64,000 bases of DNA from Eutypella sp. D-1 (GCA_023313575.1 JAJTTP010000030.1:1-64000), one strand, 5' to 3'; shown: positions 46,501 through 60,769, counted from the first letter of the stretch. Translations and numbers: made by a program. Notes: generated from the letters alone by a model not told the origin.

Positions 46501-49500
46501 AATCGCTATGAAGTAGAAACCATTTCATTGTTGCATTTACTACTGTATCAGTATTGGCAAGGAATGATGGATTCACTTACATCCACGTGTCCGAACTCGG
46601 ACTGCTCACTTGGGACTCCCTTCGCATGAAATGGGACAGCCACAGGATCTCGCGAGGGATGGATTCCGTATTGGACACCATATCTTTTCTTCAAGGTCAT
46701 GATCAATATCCTGTGGACAAAATACCCTCTGAGAAGATAGACGGTCTGGCGAAGATGGGGCCGGTCTGGGCAAAGGTTGCGAATGCGGTCTATACTAGCA
46801 GGGCGGATGGTACCACCAGAGAGGAACTGCTTAATGGCAAGTTTGTCCCCTATATCCAGAGACTCCATGGGAATGATTCCTCTAGCTCCTTGACATATGT
46901 CGTGTTTGAGTCGTCGGATGAGCTCCTCCTCCACATCCGGACGGAGGAAGAACACAAAGGGGAAGCCACCCTGTGGCCGTCTTACCACCTCGATAGAATG
47001 CCGGAAATCGTATGCTAGGGTATGAAGGTGCATATCAACTAGATGAAGTATTTGCTCTGCCACAAGCCAGCGATGTGGGTGGCCGTCCACTGCCATCTGA
47101 CTACCCGAAGGATATATCAACTGTGTCTTCACCGCCAGCGTATGATCACTTTCATCCAAAATGTCGCGGGCGTGGGACTGGATCCAATTCTGTACTTTGA
47201 CCATCATGTCAGCTTCTGGTATTCGGTTATCCAGAACTCGCTGGACGCCACTCAGCATGAACGATAGTTGGTGCTCCGGCAGGGTCAACATGACGCCTGC
47301 CTTCCTTTGGATATCCCGATGGAGTCTTTGGAAGAGTCTAACGTTCTCCTCCTTCGTAGAAGTCCTACGTGAGAATGGTACGTGGCTGATCTCTCTTCCG
47401 ATGAGACCCCCCAAGCAATGGTGGAGCAGCTGGGCGGTTTGTTGCAGGAGAGCCTTTGGTACGGACACTCGCACAAGATTCTTTCTGTCTGCCAATAAGC
47501 AGGCCACCATTGGTATGATGCATGATGTTTTTCCCTGTCCCATGTTCAGTTGGAGAACACTACATTCGCCGGATCTAGGCGCAAGAATCTCTAACGCGAC
47601 CTCGACCTGAGTCTGACGGATGAGGAGATCAGATTCGATTTCGAGTAGTAGCCAGTCAGGATATTTATGTGGGTGCCAGTTGACATGCCCCGCATTGCTC
47701 TGCTCTTCTTCTAAGCGGGCCGTCTCATATGATTGCTGATATAATTTAAGTCTGGCCTGTCGTTGCAGCTCCGTGATTGTAAGTCCGAATTGGATGATGC
47801 TCTCTTTCATCCCGCTACCGAATATACAATTTGAGGTAGATCGAAGTTGCTCTAGAATAGTCACAGGAGTAACAGCCGGCCATAAATCACCACTTTGCAG
47901 CCATTGGACTTGCTTTTGTGTCATCGAAGTACTTCCTCGCGCTAGGGCACGCGAGATTCCGTCAAGTTGGTCCTTCATATCGCGCTCAATGTTTATGGTA
48001 CGCGAAGTAAAGCCCGGCGCGGACCAATTCGGCGTCGAAGTTGGTCTCACAGAGCCGCGACGCTCAAATGCGGCAATAGACTGTTGGAGCTCGGAGGCAT
48101 ATCGGCGTTGAATGCCAGAATTAGAATTGATGAATGGCTCGATAAGGCGTCTCAGCTCCCTCGAAGCATCTTGGGGTGCATTTTTCTGGGTGCTCCCTTG
48201 AAGCTGCTTTCTGGTTGTAGAGTATGGACCACGTATGGCCTTACTGGGACTCACTACAGGAGAGGCGGAGGGGAAGATTGGAGCCGTTGTCGTTCTCATC
48301 AAGTCATTTCTGAGGCGAGGGAGTTCGTAATTTGCGAGTGGCTTGGAATATGTTTCAGTTGACTTCACCGAGGCCGGAAGGTGTATCTGAACGCCCGAGT
48401 TTCGCCGGGTGAGTATAACCTGCAGTTGGGCTAAATGGAGACCAAATATGTAGTTGTGATACATTCTCTGTATTTCTGGTAGAACCGCATTGTAAGCCGA
48501 CATTACATCTAACAACCACTCACTGCTGAAGCTGTTGATGCTGGGTACTTCACACGGCCATTGTTCTAGCAGGCACTGGGCAAAGGCCTTGCAGTCAGTG
48601 CTCGCTTGATGTTCATGATCTTCTCGCACTCGCCACAGCTTTTTTCGAACCTTCCCAGTTGCAAATTCAGCAAGGGGCGGGAACTAAATTGAGTCAGAGT
48701 CAGCAAACAGTTCGAGTCTGTCGCAAAACATCAACGGTACCATGTGAGGTGATCTATATGGCAGAGGCAACGTTTGGAAGTGATAGAAACTTATTCAACT
48801 TACCTCAGGGGGTGGTTTCTTGAATGATTCGATCAGCTTGGTCAGTACTTCTAATCGGGGGACCTGACCGGGCTGAAAGCTACTGTACTCCACAGCAGTA
48901 GGAAGCTCTATGTCACGCAGCTCTCTGTACAGACATACTGCTACGAGAGTCCGGATGAGAGGCATAGCAGAGTCGGTCCTAAAGGAGATAACAGCCAGGA
49001 AGAACATGGCACTATACTGATTGGGCATATTCCGTACCATTTGGACCACCGGCCCCCAGTGTTGACGCACGTCTAAATCCAATCGATCACTTAAGGAGGT
49101 CTTGTCAAGGGGCTGAGAATATCCTTTGATTAGAAGAGACTGGGAAAGTTGGAATGCCAGATCAGTCACACTATTCATCGTGGCTGGTCGTTCTCGTATG
49201 AGCGATGTGATTGAGAAGACATTGGCGTACTTCATACCAGATGTGGGCGGACGATCTCGGGCCCGATATTCAACGTCTGGAACTTGTGGTATGTCCAGCC
49301 CACCGGGGCTGTGCCTTCTATGAAGATTCCGACGCAGAAGAGCTCGCAAGTTCAAGTGCGAGTCCCCGGATGATGGCAGCATGGGAATCTTATGCACTGA
49401 TGGGTTGGAGTTGGCGGGGGTGGCTGGATAGTTGGCTGGTGGATGGAATTCGGCAAGCCTGGCCGATTGCCTGAGGATCCGCTCAGCAAGTATCGAGTAT

Positions 49501-52500
49501 TCCTCGCGCTGTGTGTTGCGTGGGAGTTCATGGCTCCATGATTCCGTCGACATCAGCTTCATGTCTTCAGGGTAGTACTTTCGTTGCGGCGATAATCTTG
49601 AGATAGAATGGAGGATCGACATGGATGGTAGAGTTAGGGGTTTCCAAGGTTGGCAAACTCCAGATGATAGGATACTCAAGGCCTCCTCGGCGCCAGTCTT
49701 GCCAGTTAGGGGGTCTGCAACAGGGCCGTTCGTGAGGGCATGGATTTCGGCTTTTTTGTAGACCATGACAGGCTCTGCGGCGCAGTCAATCCTCCCGAGC
49801 GTTTCGTTGACCGCAAAGCGTATGTATGCGACTTCTGAAGCCGTAGGTGGTAATCCAACCAGTACTTGAACATGGTCGCCTCGCTTATTCGCTTGGATAT
49901 CTCCAAGTGGTACCAGAATAGAGCGTTTTGAGGGGTCTTTGAGATTCCGGCAGACAAGCTTGCTATCAAACCCGAACCATGTGCCCACGGACTAGATTGG
50001 TTCAAGTTAGTCACCATCGCCATACATCCGCAGGGTTGAGATCATATGAGAATATCGGTGGTAATCATGTGTTTTACTATCGAAATGATGATAATCTTGA
50101 TTCCGGTCTTGTCTACTGCCAAATGAGGGGAGGCTGGGTATACCTTATGCCTTGGAATGAGGTGCAAAATATGTAGGGAGGTAGAAGGTAATGGGAATGA
50201 ATATAAGAGAATACGAAGACATACTTGGTCCGGGTCTATTTCTGTGGCGAGATGCCGACACTGTAACCGTTGGCTCCCGTTGACATGCCACCGAAGTTGC
50301 ATTCGAACGAGATCAACAGTAAGGGTGTGTCCAGACGGCTGGTAAAGGGTAAGGTGGCTTCGGTGTTCGAAATTCTCAAAGATCCTGGAAACCCGAGCGA
50401 ATAGCCCACTGCACGGGTCAACCAGCATCTCCGCATCCCTCGAAGGGGTATGTCGATAGCATTGCGACATAGCAATATCTATCTTCCACTGGGCTGGATG
50501 CGACCTCCAAATGCTATGGTCCAAAGATCGGATATGCACAATGCCGCGATTTACATCTCTAGAGAACGTTAGTGTGTTCCTATTAACCGTCCTTAGATTA
50601 GACATACAGCCAGTGAATATGTCTGTCAACCAGACTAGAAGGGAGATCGAAGGAGTTGCCGTCCCGGAAGTTTTCCCTGGGAATTAATTCCAGGACCTCG
50701 TCTTTTCGAATAGCTCGAATGATCGTTATGCCGTTATCATAACCAACATGGGTTGTGTAGCCTCCCTTTCTGATAGTCAACGCTGAACACAATCGGTTAG
50801 CGTTCTGAATATCTACGGGGGATGGGTCCTTTACCATGGGACATTCCCAAAACGCGGGACGGATGTTTCATTAAGGTCTGAGTCCCGAAGAGCTCTTCAA
50901 AAATCGGGGCAGAGTGTGAATCAGTGGGTAACCGCTGTTTCCGTTAGCATAAGTTCCAGGATCGAGTAAGTGAAGCTTACCCCTAGCGGCTCTCCATTAA
51001 TCAGTAGGGCCCCATGAAGATAATTATAGTCAATAATCTGAGGCTTCGAATCGTGAACCTCATTCTCCTCACTTGCCTCGAGTCGAATCCAGCACTTATC
51101 ACTCAATTGCATGTTTCGGCCTTGCTTCGAGTCTGTGTCAAAGTCCTGGTTATGTAGGGCTGTCAGTAAAGCCTCTTCTCCATAGCTTTCCATGGCCTCC
51201 CTGATGTCGTATTGGAATTCGTGCATCATTCTCAAATCACGCGTAATTGAATTGCGTAGGATAATAGGGACTCCTTGCGTCGTCCTCGGGCTGCTATCAT
51301 GCACTGTTATGCAGCATTCCACTAAAGCCGCTAGAGAGCTCTCATCAAGCTCGTATCCAGGAACCTGAAGATACAAGAAAAAGGTTCGCTTGCAGAGCAG
51401 CGCAGCCGAGAGCATGTAGCCTTGGCAACTTCGTGCCGATGACGGATCACTGATGTTACTCATCTCCAGTCGCAACTTCCTCGTCCATTCCAATGTAAAC
51501 TCTCTGGCTTTATATAGGATCTTGATGGCCTGTTTGGAAACATGGGTTGTCTCTCTGTATGGTTCCGTGCGGGTGACTACACAAATGAGTAGTGTAATAA
51601 TGGTTTCCATAAGGTATGTCTCCCGCCAATTGGATGAAATGGCGTCTAGCTTTCGATCGAGTTGTTGGAGCAAGGCCAAACTGAATGACGGGTCCCGGAA
51701 TATGCCATGTACACTCCCGAGAAGTTCATTAATCGCATCCGGGGGGCCGACTTGCAGGGCTAAGTGACTCAATAGATTGACGGCAGCTTCGGTTGCCAAA
51801 TTCATATTCGATGATCCCAACTCTACAAGGATTGAGATCCATCGACGCCTCTTCCCTGATAGAAGGGATTGGAATGCCATATATTCATGGGTGTTGAGTC
51901 CTTGCGGGCATGATGTTTGGCTTGCGACCACTTCGTATGATGTTGGCCCATCACCAGTCACATCGCATGCCCCGGTGTGCAATAATGGGAAGAACGGCGA
52001 AGACTTGGGGATATCTAGTGCACAGTGATGTGCGAATGATGGTCGACGTATTCGCCTTCGCCCTGGCCAAGATCCAGTGCCCTGATCGTAATAAGCGAAC
52101 TTGAGAGTGTTACGCAGGCACACTTGATCTAACTCGACCGGAAAGCTTTTCATGCTCCAGTGTGTCATCAGTACTGTCGATGGTTAGAAAAGGTTGAATC
52201 ATAGCGTATTTGGCTAGAGGGCTTACATGACTTAGTGGTGGAAGCCAGTGTCAACTGGCCCGGGATGGCGGCAAAGGCCTGCAGTTCAGAATAGTCACCT
52301 AGGCACACTCTTGGCTCAACGGCTTTTTCCTGGGTCTCAGTGGCCAGCTTATGGCAGATAGCCCAGGTAGCATCGCGATATGCTGCGAAAACACGAGGAC
52401 AGCGCAGCTCAAAAACCACAACTTTCGCTAGAGTATCTGACTCAGGAAGCGGCTGCTCGAATATGCGTATTCTGAGACGAGATATTTTGCGATTCAACTG

Positions 52501-54486
52501 GCATTTGCGGCAGTATCGTGGCTCGTGCCGAGATAATCCAGTCCCGTCGTCGTTTGAGATGTATAGGCATGTAGCCGAGTCTATCTCTTTTGCCAAGGAT
52601 TCATATTCGGCACTCAGCTTGCGCCATTCTCGTTCCTTACTCTTACACTTATCGTCAGCGTCTTCTCTTATCTCCTCCATAACCTCGAAAAGTGCATCAG
52701 CATCAGAGGACTCATTGAAATATCGCTCGGCGAAGCATCCCACCCCAGGATCATCGAGAATCGTTGCGTGTATGCTTTGGCACTTATCCTCACGGGCCTG
52801 CAGATATCTTTGCACTTCCCGAACACGCGCAACATCGGAAATAGAGGAGACCCGAAGGATCTCCATCATGTTGGGCCGAAATATGGGATGAAAGTCGATG
52901 AGAAGAGGAAACATTTCGCAAGCAATTCGATCAAGAGCTACCCAAACTTCCATGACTAGTAGAAGCATAAGGGACTTCTGCTCTGTGTCGTTATCATATA
53001 CAGAGTTAACTCGGTCAAGATACTCAAGAAGAGTAGTGTGGAGCTTGAGACACCGCCCAATAATGGAGTCCGTTCTCTCTGACATGGAGTCCTTACATAG
53101 ACGTGAGACTTGATCTTCCATGGTGAAAAGGGCGAAATAGTCCTGCGCGAACGTGTGAAGATCTTGTTTAGGGGTACTGTAGGTGAATGAGTTGGGGTTG
53201 AAAGATGGCCTGGAGTAGCGGAGAGTCTGGAACCGCCTCTGTGCAGTATATAGGCATGGCCGGCTAGCATTAAGGCCCAGTCGCAGATCTTCAGGAGAAG
53301 CCCGGGGAGGAAGTGGCAAAATGCGCTTCGTCGTCCTGTGCTTTTCCGCACCCCAGCGAATCTGCATCGTGGACTTTGCTGTTTCTATTGTCGCAAGAAA
53401 TTTGGGAGACAACTTGTTGAGTAATGAGTCTTGAGTCAGCTGGCCTGCTGGAGGTAGCTCTACACGATCCCGATCCATCTTGAAGAGGCGGCGGCAGAGT
53501 TTCGCCTTCAGGAATTCCAGGTCTTCCAAGCTTGCGGCTGCTGTTATCTCTTTCAGAAGGGATGAATGCACGACGCACATAAAAGCTTTGTATTGGGCTC
53601 GAGCAGTTAGTGCGTCGCTAAGCGTCATTGCTAAGTAGCGAGAGATGGACACTCGAAGAACGAGGTAGCAGGGAAGACGGCGCCAAGGTGCCTGGGCATG
53701 GGACCACAGCACCTCATCTCTGACGCGCTTATTGAGAAGCGTGGGGGAGACCCGGGTTCCATTGGCTTCCAGGAGAGCGGCAAGCAGTGAAGTGATCAAG
53801 GACGGGTCGGGCGTCTCCCGGCTCTCCCATAGATCAGCGCCTGCCTTGAGAACATGCTCTGAGAGCTTCTTCGTAGACTCGACGGAAGCCTGTTCAAGGA
53901 AACTAGAAAGGTTTTCCAAGAAATCTCTGTCGTCAAGTACGGAAGAGGGCAAGTGTATAGCGACTCCCGGGAATGACCAGGAAATTGTGCCTGCTTTTGC
54001 CTCAAGGACAGATTCTCGTCTGGCTGACGCTTCGAAGAATTCAAACAGCACTTGGCCGGCAAGATGAGGCCTAAGCAGAGGTTAGCGAGGCCAACATGAT
54101 AATAGTTAGTGTTAGCGGACTTACTCAGCAGGTTTATAGATGAAAACCCCGGCGTTCTGTTTTGCTACATGGAGAACGACAAGATCCGACGTCTTGAGCT
54201 TACCAAGGTATGAGATTAACTGGCTCCTTTCCAAGTGTCCGTTGGCATGCAAGCTCTTGTAGGACTCGAGAGTCCTACGAAGCGAATCCCATACATGATG
54301 ATATCTTCCCCCTTGTTCATCTCTCATGACCCGAACAGCATCGAGGAGACGTTTCACAAGAGCTTGTTCGATTTCATCAATGTTCAATTCTTGTTTCTGG
54401 GGAAGGCATGATGGAAGAGCAATGTGATTGAAGAGACTGCGAAGGACCCTCGTCTCCGCGGGCGATACACCATTACCTTGATCCAT
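43578..54486 (-). CDS. Giant DUF6606/DUF3638/DUF3645 protein (often labelled ubiquitinyl hydrolase-like)
   Basis: Twelve minus-strand exons: 54486-54125, 54070-52227, 52173-50981, 50934-50835, 50782-50608, 50558-50225, 49991-48804, 48683-46581, 46439-45497, 45441-45315, 45125-44531 and 44480-43578; about 3,288 residues, the usual size. Exons 1-2 match the N-terminal DUF6606 type (LFNHIALPSCLP, QNAGVFIY, FPGVAIHLP). Exon 8 has a P-loop (LNMGQGKTS, about residue 2113) and a DESD box (about 2243) as in DUF3638. Exons 9-11 have the DUF3645 style (FYHGGINIEQT, MRLRQLG, VTFFAPPEV). The C terminus is acidic. The family is fungal; databases call it ubiquitinyl hydrolase, but I know no experimental basis. 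Exons 1-8 join cleanly with CTAAC branch sites. The exon 9/10 join needs a GTACAA donor. Near 45120 either an acceptor at CTCGAG (used here) or a one-base frameshift must be assumed. Confidence 0.85.
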
Positions 54487-57400
54487 CGTGTGTGGACTCA
54501 GTTAGATGCTATCATCAACGAGGCAGGAAACCCACGAGGGGCACTATTGTTGAACGGCTAATGACCCCTCCTTCCTTAGGTACGATGGGGATGGGACGAG
54601 TATCGATATACGTTTGTGTGTGGTCTTGATGCTACTGGAGGATGGTGTTAGAAGAACTGGAATCTTGGAGGAAGATGTCAGGTAAGTAGGATGGAAGATG
54701 GATGATTGATATCATACATACAAATGTGCGAGGTCCTTGGAGATATGTAAACATTGCAAATCTAGTAATAAGTGGTACATACATGTATAGCTACAAACGG
54801 GTCCGACCTCTCAGGATCTAGAGAGCTCCTCGCCTGTTTGGGGGGAGGGTGGGTTCAGCAAGAACATGTATATAGCCTAGGTAGGTACCTACCTAACCTA
54901 GGTACCTCAGCTTACTTAGGTAATCTGTGAATGGATACAGGGACGACGGGGTATGTAAGTACCTATTGTATATAAGTAGGCACTACCTATTGTTAATTAA
55001 GGAAGTTCAGTTAGGCTAGCTGCCTCCAGGGCTGCGGCCCGATATCCTGAAATGTTCAAACGGGCCGGGTCATCTCCTCTGGATACTTACATGAATATGT
55101 ACGTCCAAGTCTTCCAATACTTTACCTACGGATATGCCGTATGAGGTCGCCGGCAGCACTCATATGCCATACCGTTCCGTTAATAGCCCAATACTACCTC
55201 TTCCGTTTGCACTCTCTCGTAAAGACGAGTTAAAAATCTGAACCGCAGTCGGGTAGCGATATGCACCCAGGCAACGATACAATTATGAAATCAGACGCCA
55301 AGGCGCGTCGACAAATGGTAAGAAGCGCAAGACGCGTCAATATCAAAGTATTTTTCATGTTGGTGGTGGTCCGTGTGTAACAAGATGATTGGCGTCCCGC
55401 TAGTTATCACGGAACCTACGTCATTGCCTGGATATTCAAATATTGATGCAGCCCAGGCTCGGGCTTCGCTCAGAATTATATGCGCAAAACAGATACTCCG
55501 TATATGCGGGTAACAAGTCACTTACAAGGTGGTGCTGAATATCATTGACATGCTATAGGTCATAAGTCATGTTGTGTGGATCTCAACCAGACATTTTGAT
55601 AGGTAGAGCGTTAGAGCTGGCTACTGGGTAAATCTTAAGCAGGGCATGATAAAACATCTAAGCACACATCTAGAATCGAGCATGATGTAGTTAGTGGCCT
55701 CAGTCGCCATCTGTCGTGCCACGTACGAGCTGAAGTGCAGCTCAGTAGGGTAACCCTAGGTTAGCCATATACAAATCGTACCCAACTGCCAGTGAGGCAA
55801 GAGCAGCAAGACGTATAGTGAGACCACGATGACACTTATATCTGCATTAAAACATGCCTACTATACTACGAATACCAAAGGGTTGTAGTTATGCATACGA
55901 CAGTGAAAAGATACTAGAGTCCAAACCCTACCAGTGGATCTGGTGCAGAGTGCAAGGTAAATGCCGGAGGCCACTGATACAACATTATTATATGGGTAAG
56001 GATCTAGTGGTTATCGAACTCTGTCTTCTATGGATACACACCCGCTCCTGCAAAACATGCGGGAGGCCCCCCATCACAGACTCATAGGAGGGGGAGCGGG
56101 GGCCATAAAGTCATCTTACCTATTATCCAAAAGTACAGTTCAGTATGTCTTGACATATAGAGAAGGTCGATGATAACCCCTTAATCTATTCTTACGCGAC
56201 ATACCCCGCATATTACCCCTTCAAAGAAGAGGGGCCAGTGTGTTGAAAAGATGGCATAAGACAGAATGTGCCAGCTGAGCTATCATCTTGCCAAACGTTT
56301 CTCCATAAGACATACTGCCAGTCAATAAGATCCCCGGAGTGATGGCATCAAAATTACGACAGGGGCTCGTAGCTATCGCTGTATCGTGCCCAGATGAAGT
56401 ACATGTAGCGCTCAGGTCCGTTCTTATAGCCAAAATGTATTAACGTTATGAGATGATGTATGATAGCCACTGCCTCTTCCCTAAGAAAGGATTGTCAATA
56501 AGTACTTATATGTTACAAACCACCCATTCCTGAATATCAATGATCTCCGCAGATACGAATAACGTGGCAATCACTTCCTTTTGGTGATGGCCTCTTTTAT
56601 GTATAAGTGATATGGGATCACTCCCATCTCAGATAGTCTCTCTTTAGCTAGCCAGCGATTAATCTAACTAATATCCCTTCTACATCTTCTGCTATATAAA
56701 ATCAAGACCCGGTGTTGATGGCTTCGTTACATTATACTATACTCTCTATATTGTAGTATCAGGCACATCGGACACTCCGCGAGTACTCAGCCATCACCCC
56801 TTCCGTGTATATGACAAGCGCAGTATAGCAAGTGACTTCTCATGAAATATAATACACCGCAAAATGTGAAGTGCTGAATTTAAAAAGAGTGAAAGACAAT
56901 ATTTCCCACGTCCATATATCGATACCTCAAACGCACTTCCACTAGTACAGGGGGGGGAAATACCCCTATCCAAACGATCCACAGCGTTCGAAAGTGGAGA
57001 CTTCGCTTAGCCCCCTGGATTCTGGCATGAACATGACTTACTCCTATTTATCTACGTAGCCACTCGCAGTCAAACGTGATATCCACATTATCGCATTCAA
57101 ACATATCGAAGTATCGTATTTAGGGTAGGAATCTCGTTTTAGCATGTACGAGCAGAAGAACCCCAGCCCCGCCAGGGCTGGGAAGGATTCCCTACTTATA
57201 TACCCCCCCTGGCGCTCACCGGACTTAAGGCCCCCCTATTCTGCTATGTCCGATCCATCTCTAGGTAGGTAGTACAGAATAGCTCCGCCTAACCGTGACA
57301 TATATGTACTACAACAATTAAATCTCTAAGGAACTTGGTTTTTTACATTGGGAATCGCACACCCAAAATCAAAAATTCAGGATCAGTACGTGGTAAAAGT

Positions 57401-57553
57401 ATTACGTGGCCTAACATAATCCTCACTTCGTTCCACTACGTAGATCTAGTATCCCTTATAATGTTGAAATAGAAAAAAAGACAAGCTCCCGCTCCTCCGA
57501 AAACGCCCGGAATGAAAGAAAAAGGACGCGGCCCCTCCCCACTAGCAGCGCAC
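54487..57553. other. 3-kb intergenic stretch, no supported gene
   Basis: Low GC and many short frames without domains. The segment 54870-54975 is packed with TACCTAGGTA-type motifs (separate entry). The rest may include old transposon debris, but no terminal repeats or conserved frames are visible. The right end is the 3' flank of the Sro7 gene. Confidence 0.5.
54878..54895. repeat. 18-bp perfect palindrome in a TACCTAGGTA motif cluster
   Basis: TAGGTAGGTACCTACCTA reads the same on both strands. Related CCTAGGTACC and TTAGGTA elements crowd 54870-54975. Similar motifs recur at about 31485-31570, 60972-60990 and 62040-62110. Confidence 0.75.
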
Positions 57554-60500
57554 TCACGTGAACTTACTAGTGATAGACCCGAATATCATCTTGCGCTTCT
57601 GCTGCTGGAGGTACTTGCCGGCGGAGTCGGCCCAGCGGGCGCTGCTCTCGGCGGCGGAGTCCATGGAGTCGTTCATGATATTGAGCTTCTCGGCGCGCTC
57701 GTTGAGCTGGCGCGTCAGGTAGTCGCCCCAGCCCTCCTGCTCCTGCTGCGCCCTGCTGATACTCGCGTTCGTACCGCCGCCGGTGCCACCGGCAGCAGCA
57801 CCAGCAGACGCACCGACCGGTCGCCGGCTGGGCGGCCTGTCGGGCCCGCCGATGAGCAGGTCGAGGTCTGCGGGCGTCACGTGCTGGGTGCCCGATATCC
57901 ACTGCATGTTCGAGATGGTGGGGCGCGGCGGGACGGCGAGGTTCGGGTTGATGAGGACATCGGCCGTGTTCTCGAGTTGCTGGCCCGTGCCCCAGACGTC
58001 GAGGACGGCGAGCTCCGAGGGTCCCGTCCAGCAGAATAGGTCTCCGTCGTCGGTGACGACCGTGTCAGTGGCTCGGCTACCGTCCAACATCGGCAAGGGC
58101 GCAGAGCCAATTTCCTTGAGTCCTGGCAGCGAGAACGCCCGCGCCACCCGGTCTCCGAATACTCCCACTAGCGCCATCCCGTTCAGGGGGAACTCCGTCA
58201 CGCTCGCCGCGTCACAGAGGTAGTCGTCGAAGCTCTTGGAAGCGCCCTTGGCGGTCGCCGGCTTGAAGATTCGGGCCTCGGATTGTGTAACTGCGACCGA
58301 GTTAGTATTGTTTCGAAACAAGGAGCAGTCATGGTAGGTGAATTAGGCATTTACTTACCGACGACGAGCAGGCCATTAACGTTTCTGCCCTCCCTTAACC
58401 CCGCCACAGCGGGCCCTGTGGCATATGCCGGCTTCCCCGTCTCCGCAAGGATTGGGCAGATCGCGACGACTCGGTCGCTGAGGCTGGCGACGCCTGCAAC
58501 CTGAGCATTATACCCTCCGCCCGAGGGGAGCAGTTTTAGGGTAATAACCTTTCCCTTGTTTGTGCCGACGAAGCAACAGATACTCGAGTACTTGTCCTCG
58601 TCGAGCGTCATGACACCGAACTCGATAGCCACCGGCCATTCCTTTTCGGTTGCGTTGGAGTGGCCTCTGAGGAAGGAAGATCGCTTGTCGGATTTCGAGA
58701 AGTCCGCCATCGAGGCCTGGTACATGACTGCCGGGCCGCGCATGTCAATGAGGCTTAGGAACCCTTCCGCGGACCCTACGGCCATGAATCCAACGTCCGA
58801 CGCCTTGACGACGGTGATGGGGCCCTGCATCATTTCGTAAAGCGAAAAAGGCTGGAGTCCACTCTTAAGGGACGGCTCGCCGCGCTTGCTGATATCGGTA
58901 AGTCCACCCGGATTTGGGTCTAGTCTCGGGTTCACATTCTGGCCGTGATATTTGTTGAGACCCCATCTGTAGATGACCACCTCCCCCCCACTAGTTCCTA
59001 CGACAAACTCACCCGTTGTCGGTGCCAAGCTCATGCTAGTAACGGAGACATCGTCAGTTCGGTCCAGTGCTCTTGCGACGTCAACTTGAAGCTGGGCAGA
59101 GTTCTCAATATCGTCACCGTGGCCGACATCCCATATCCTCACAGTACTATCGGCATGCGCAACCTGTATAACAGTTCGCCCCTCGAAACGCCTCCTCGGT
59201 CTTGGTGCCTCGGCGCCTCCTTTCAATATCGGTTCACCCTGGTTCCTATTTTCGACCATAGAGAGCCATTTGGGCCTGTCCATTATGGTGACAGCGAATT
59301 TGGTCGCGAAGGGGTGCACGAAAGAGAGTGAGGGATGTAGTTGATTTGTAGGAGAGATAGGATAACCGCTCGGAAAGCTTAGTGTGATCAACTCTCCAGA
59401 CGATAAGAGGGTCAAGACGGCAATGGGATCTTGAGCACAGGCGAAATGGGGAGATACGCGAGGAACGAGGAAGAAGTTGGTCACCTCGGCACCAGGAGGG
59501 GTCTCTAGGGTGATCTGACGTTTTCCCTTGCAATAGTCTGCGAGCACCTGCCACGATGATGTCGTGTAGTTGGGTGTAACGCCGAGCTCAATGAAGGTCA
59601 GACCGTTTGTCGAACCGTTCAGGGGTTGGCCGCCAGCAACCAGGAGGCCTGTGTCCTCTGGATTCTGCTTGCAGCACCAAGCTAACTTCAGGTAGGGGTG
59701 TTTGGGATTGGACGGGCTGGCTTGCGGTACAGGTTGATCAACATTGGTATCGTAAAGAGTTCTCGCCATGACGACTCGGGCCTCTTTCGCGTCCCAAAAC
59801 ACGAGGCTTCCATCATCATGCGCTGTAACAATGAAGGTTCCTGTAGGATGCCATACGGCCTGGGTAACCCGTGGCTTTCTTAGAGTATCCGTGGCATGGC
59901 CACTTCCTCCCGGGGCTCCAGGGGGAACCTCGTACTGGAAGAACTGGGTAGGCTGGTTCTGCTTAAATGAGTATATGACAACGCCATGAGTGTAGGCAAT
60001 CAGAAGCTTGCCAATGTCGCGGGGATGTAGCTGCATGGATACCATGGCGACGGCTCTTGCTTTGGGATCTCCTTGTGTCCAAAAATTGGAAAGGCGGAAG
60101 CCTGATAGACGTTGCCTATCGAGATCGAAGGCGAGGACGTCACCATTTTGTAAGCCGAGGAAACACCAATCTAGCATAGGGTCGGTGACCATAGAGACAA
60201 CAGTTCCGGGGGCGTGGAATCCAGTGATCCGTTTTCCCGTGTTGAGATCCCATATAATAAGTTCGTTTTTGGTATCGAGGCTTACGAGGCGGTTTGCGCA
60301 AAATTGGAGGCTGGCGAAGGAGCATGACCTTGGTGGGATGAGGAGCTTGTGAACACGAGACTGTCCAACTTGGATGATATATTTATGTTAGCCTAGGAGT
60401 TTTGCCAATTGATAATAAGGGAGGTCGATTAGTCCAGAGTAGATGCTATCATGATATAAGTACGTACAGACATAAATCCTTCCACTTCCGAATTTGGATT

Positions 60501-60769
60501 CGTTGGTGCCAACAGCCAGAAGAGACTGGACGGGCTCGAAGGTCATGCAGCTATGGGTGGTAAGTTAGTGTTTTAGATCCTTGATAACTACAACATGTCG
60601 AAACGGCGAAACGGCGAAACGGGGTAGATGAACGGTAGGAAACGAACCTAATCTGGGAGTTTATTCCGTATCGCGACCGATCGTCCGGCGCAAAAGACCC
60701 CGGGAGGATATTCTCGGATAGGTCATTTTGCATGCCGGCCTGCTTGCCGCGAAGGAAACTGGCCGCCAT
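57554..60769 (-). CDS. SRO7: Lethal giant larvae homologue, Sro7-type exocytosis protein
   Basis: Four minus-strand exons: 60769-60648, 60550-60468, 60368-58359 and 58290-57554; 983 residues (yeast Sro7 is 1,033). A WD40-type double propeller makes up most of the protein; visible motifs include FEPVQSLLAVGTNESKFGSGRIYV, LIIWDLNTGKRI and VIQVAHADSTVRIWDVGHGDD. The C terminus (about 925-983) has an R-SNARE-like coiled coil: LNERAEKLNIMNDSMDSAAE, then SARWADSAGKYL. In yeast Sro7 binds the t-SNARE Sec9, the Rab Sec4 and myosin, and supports vesicle fusion at the plasma membrane; in filamentous fungi this implies hyphal-tip growth. Introns have standard ends and CTAAC branch sites. Intron 1 carries a small tandem repeat. 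The gene is divergent to the coiled-coil gene, 1.7 kb apart. Confidence 0.93.
60601..60625. repeat. Tandem GGCGAAAC units inside SRO7 intron 1
   Basis: Three near-identical 8-9 bp units (CGAAACGG) in a row within the 97-bp first intron (60647-60551). Confidence 0.7.
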
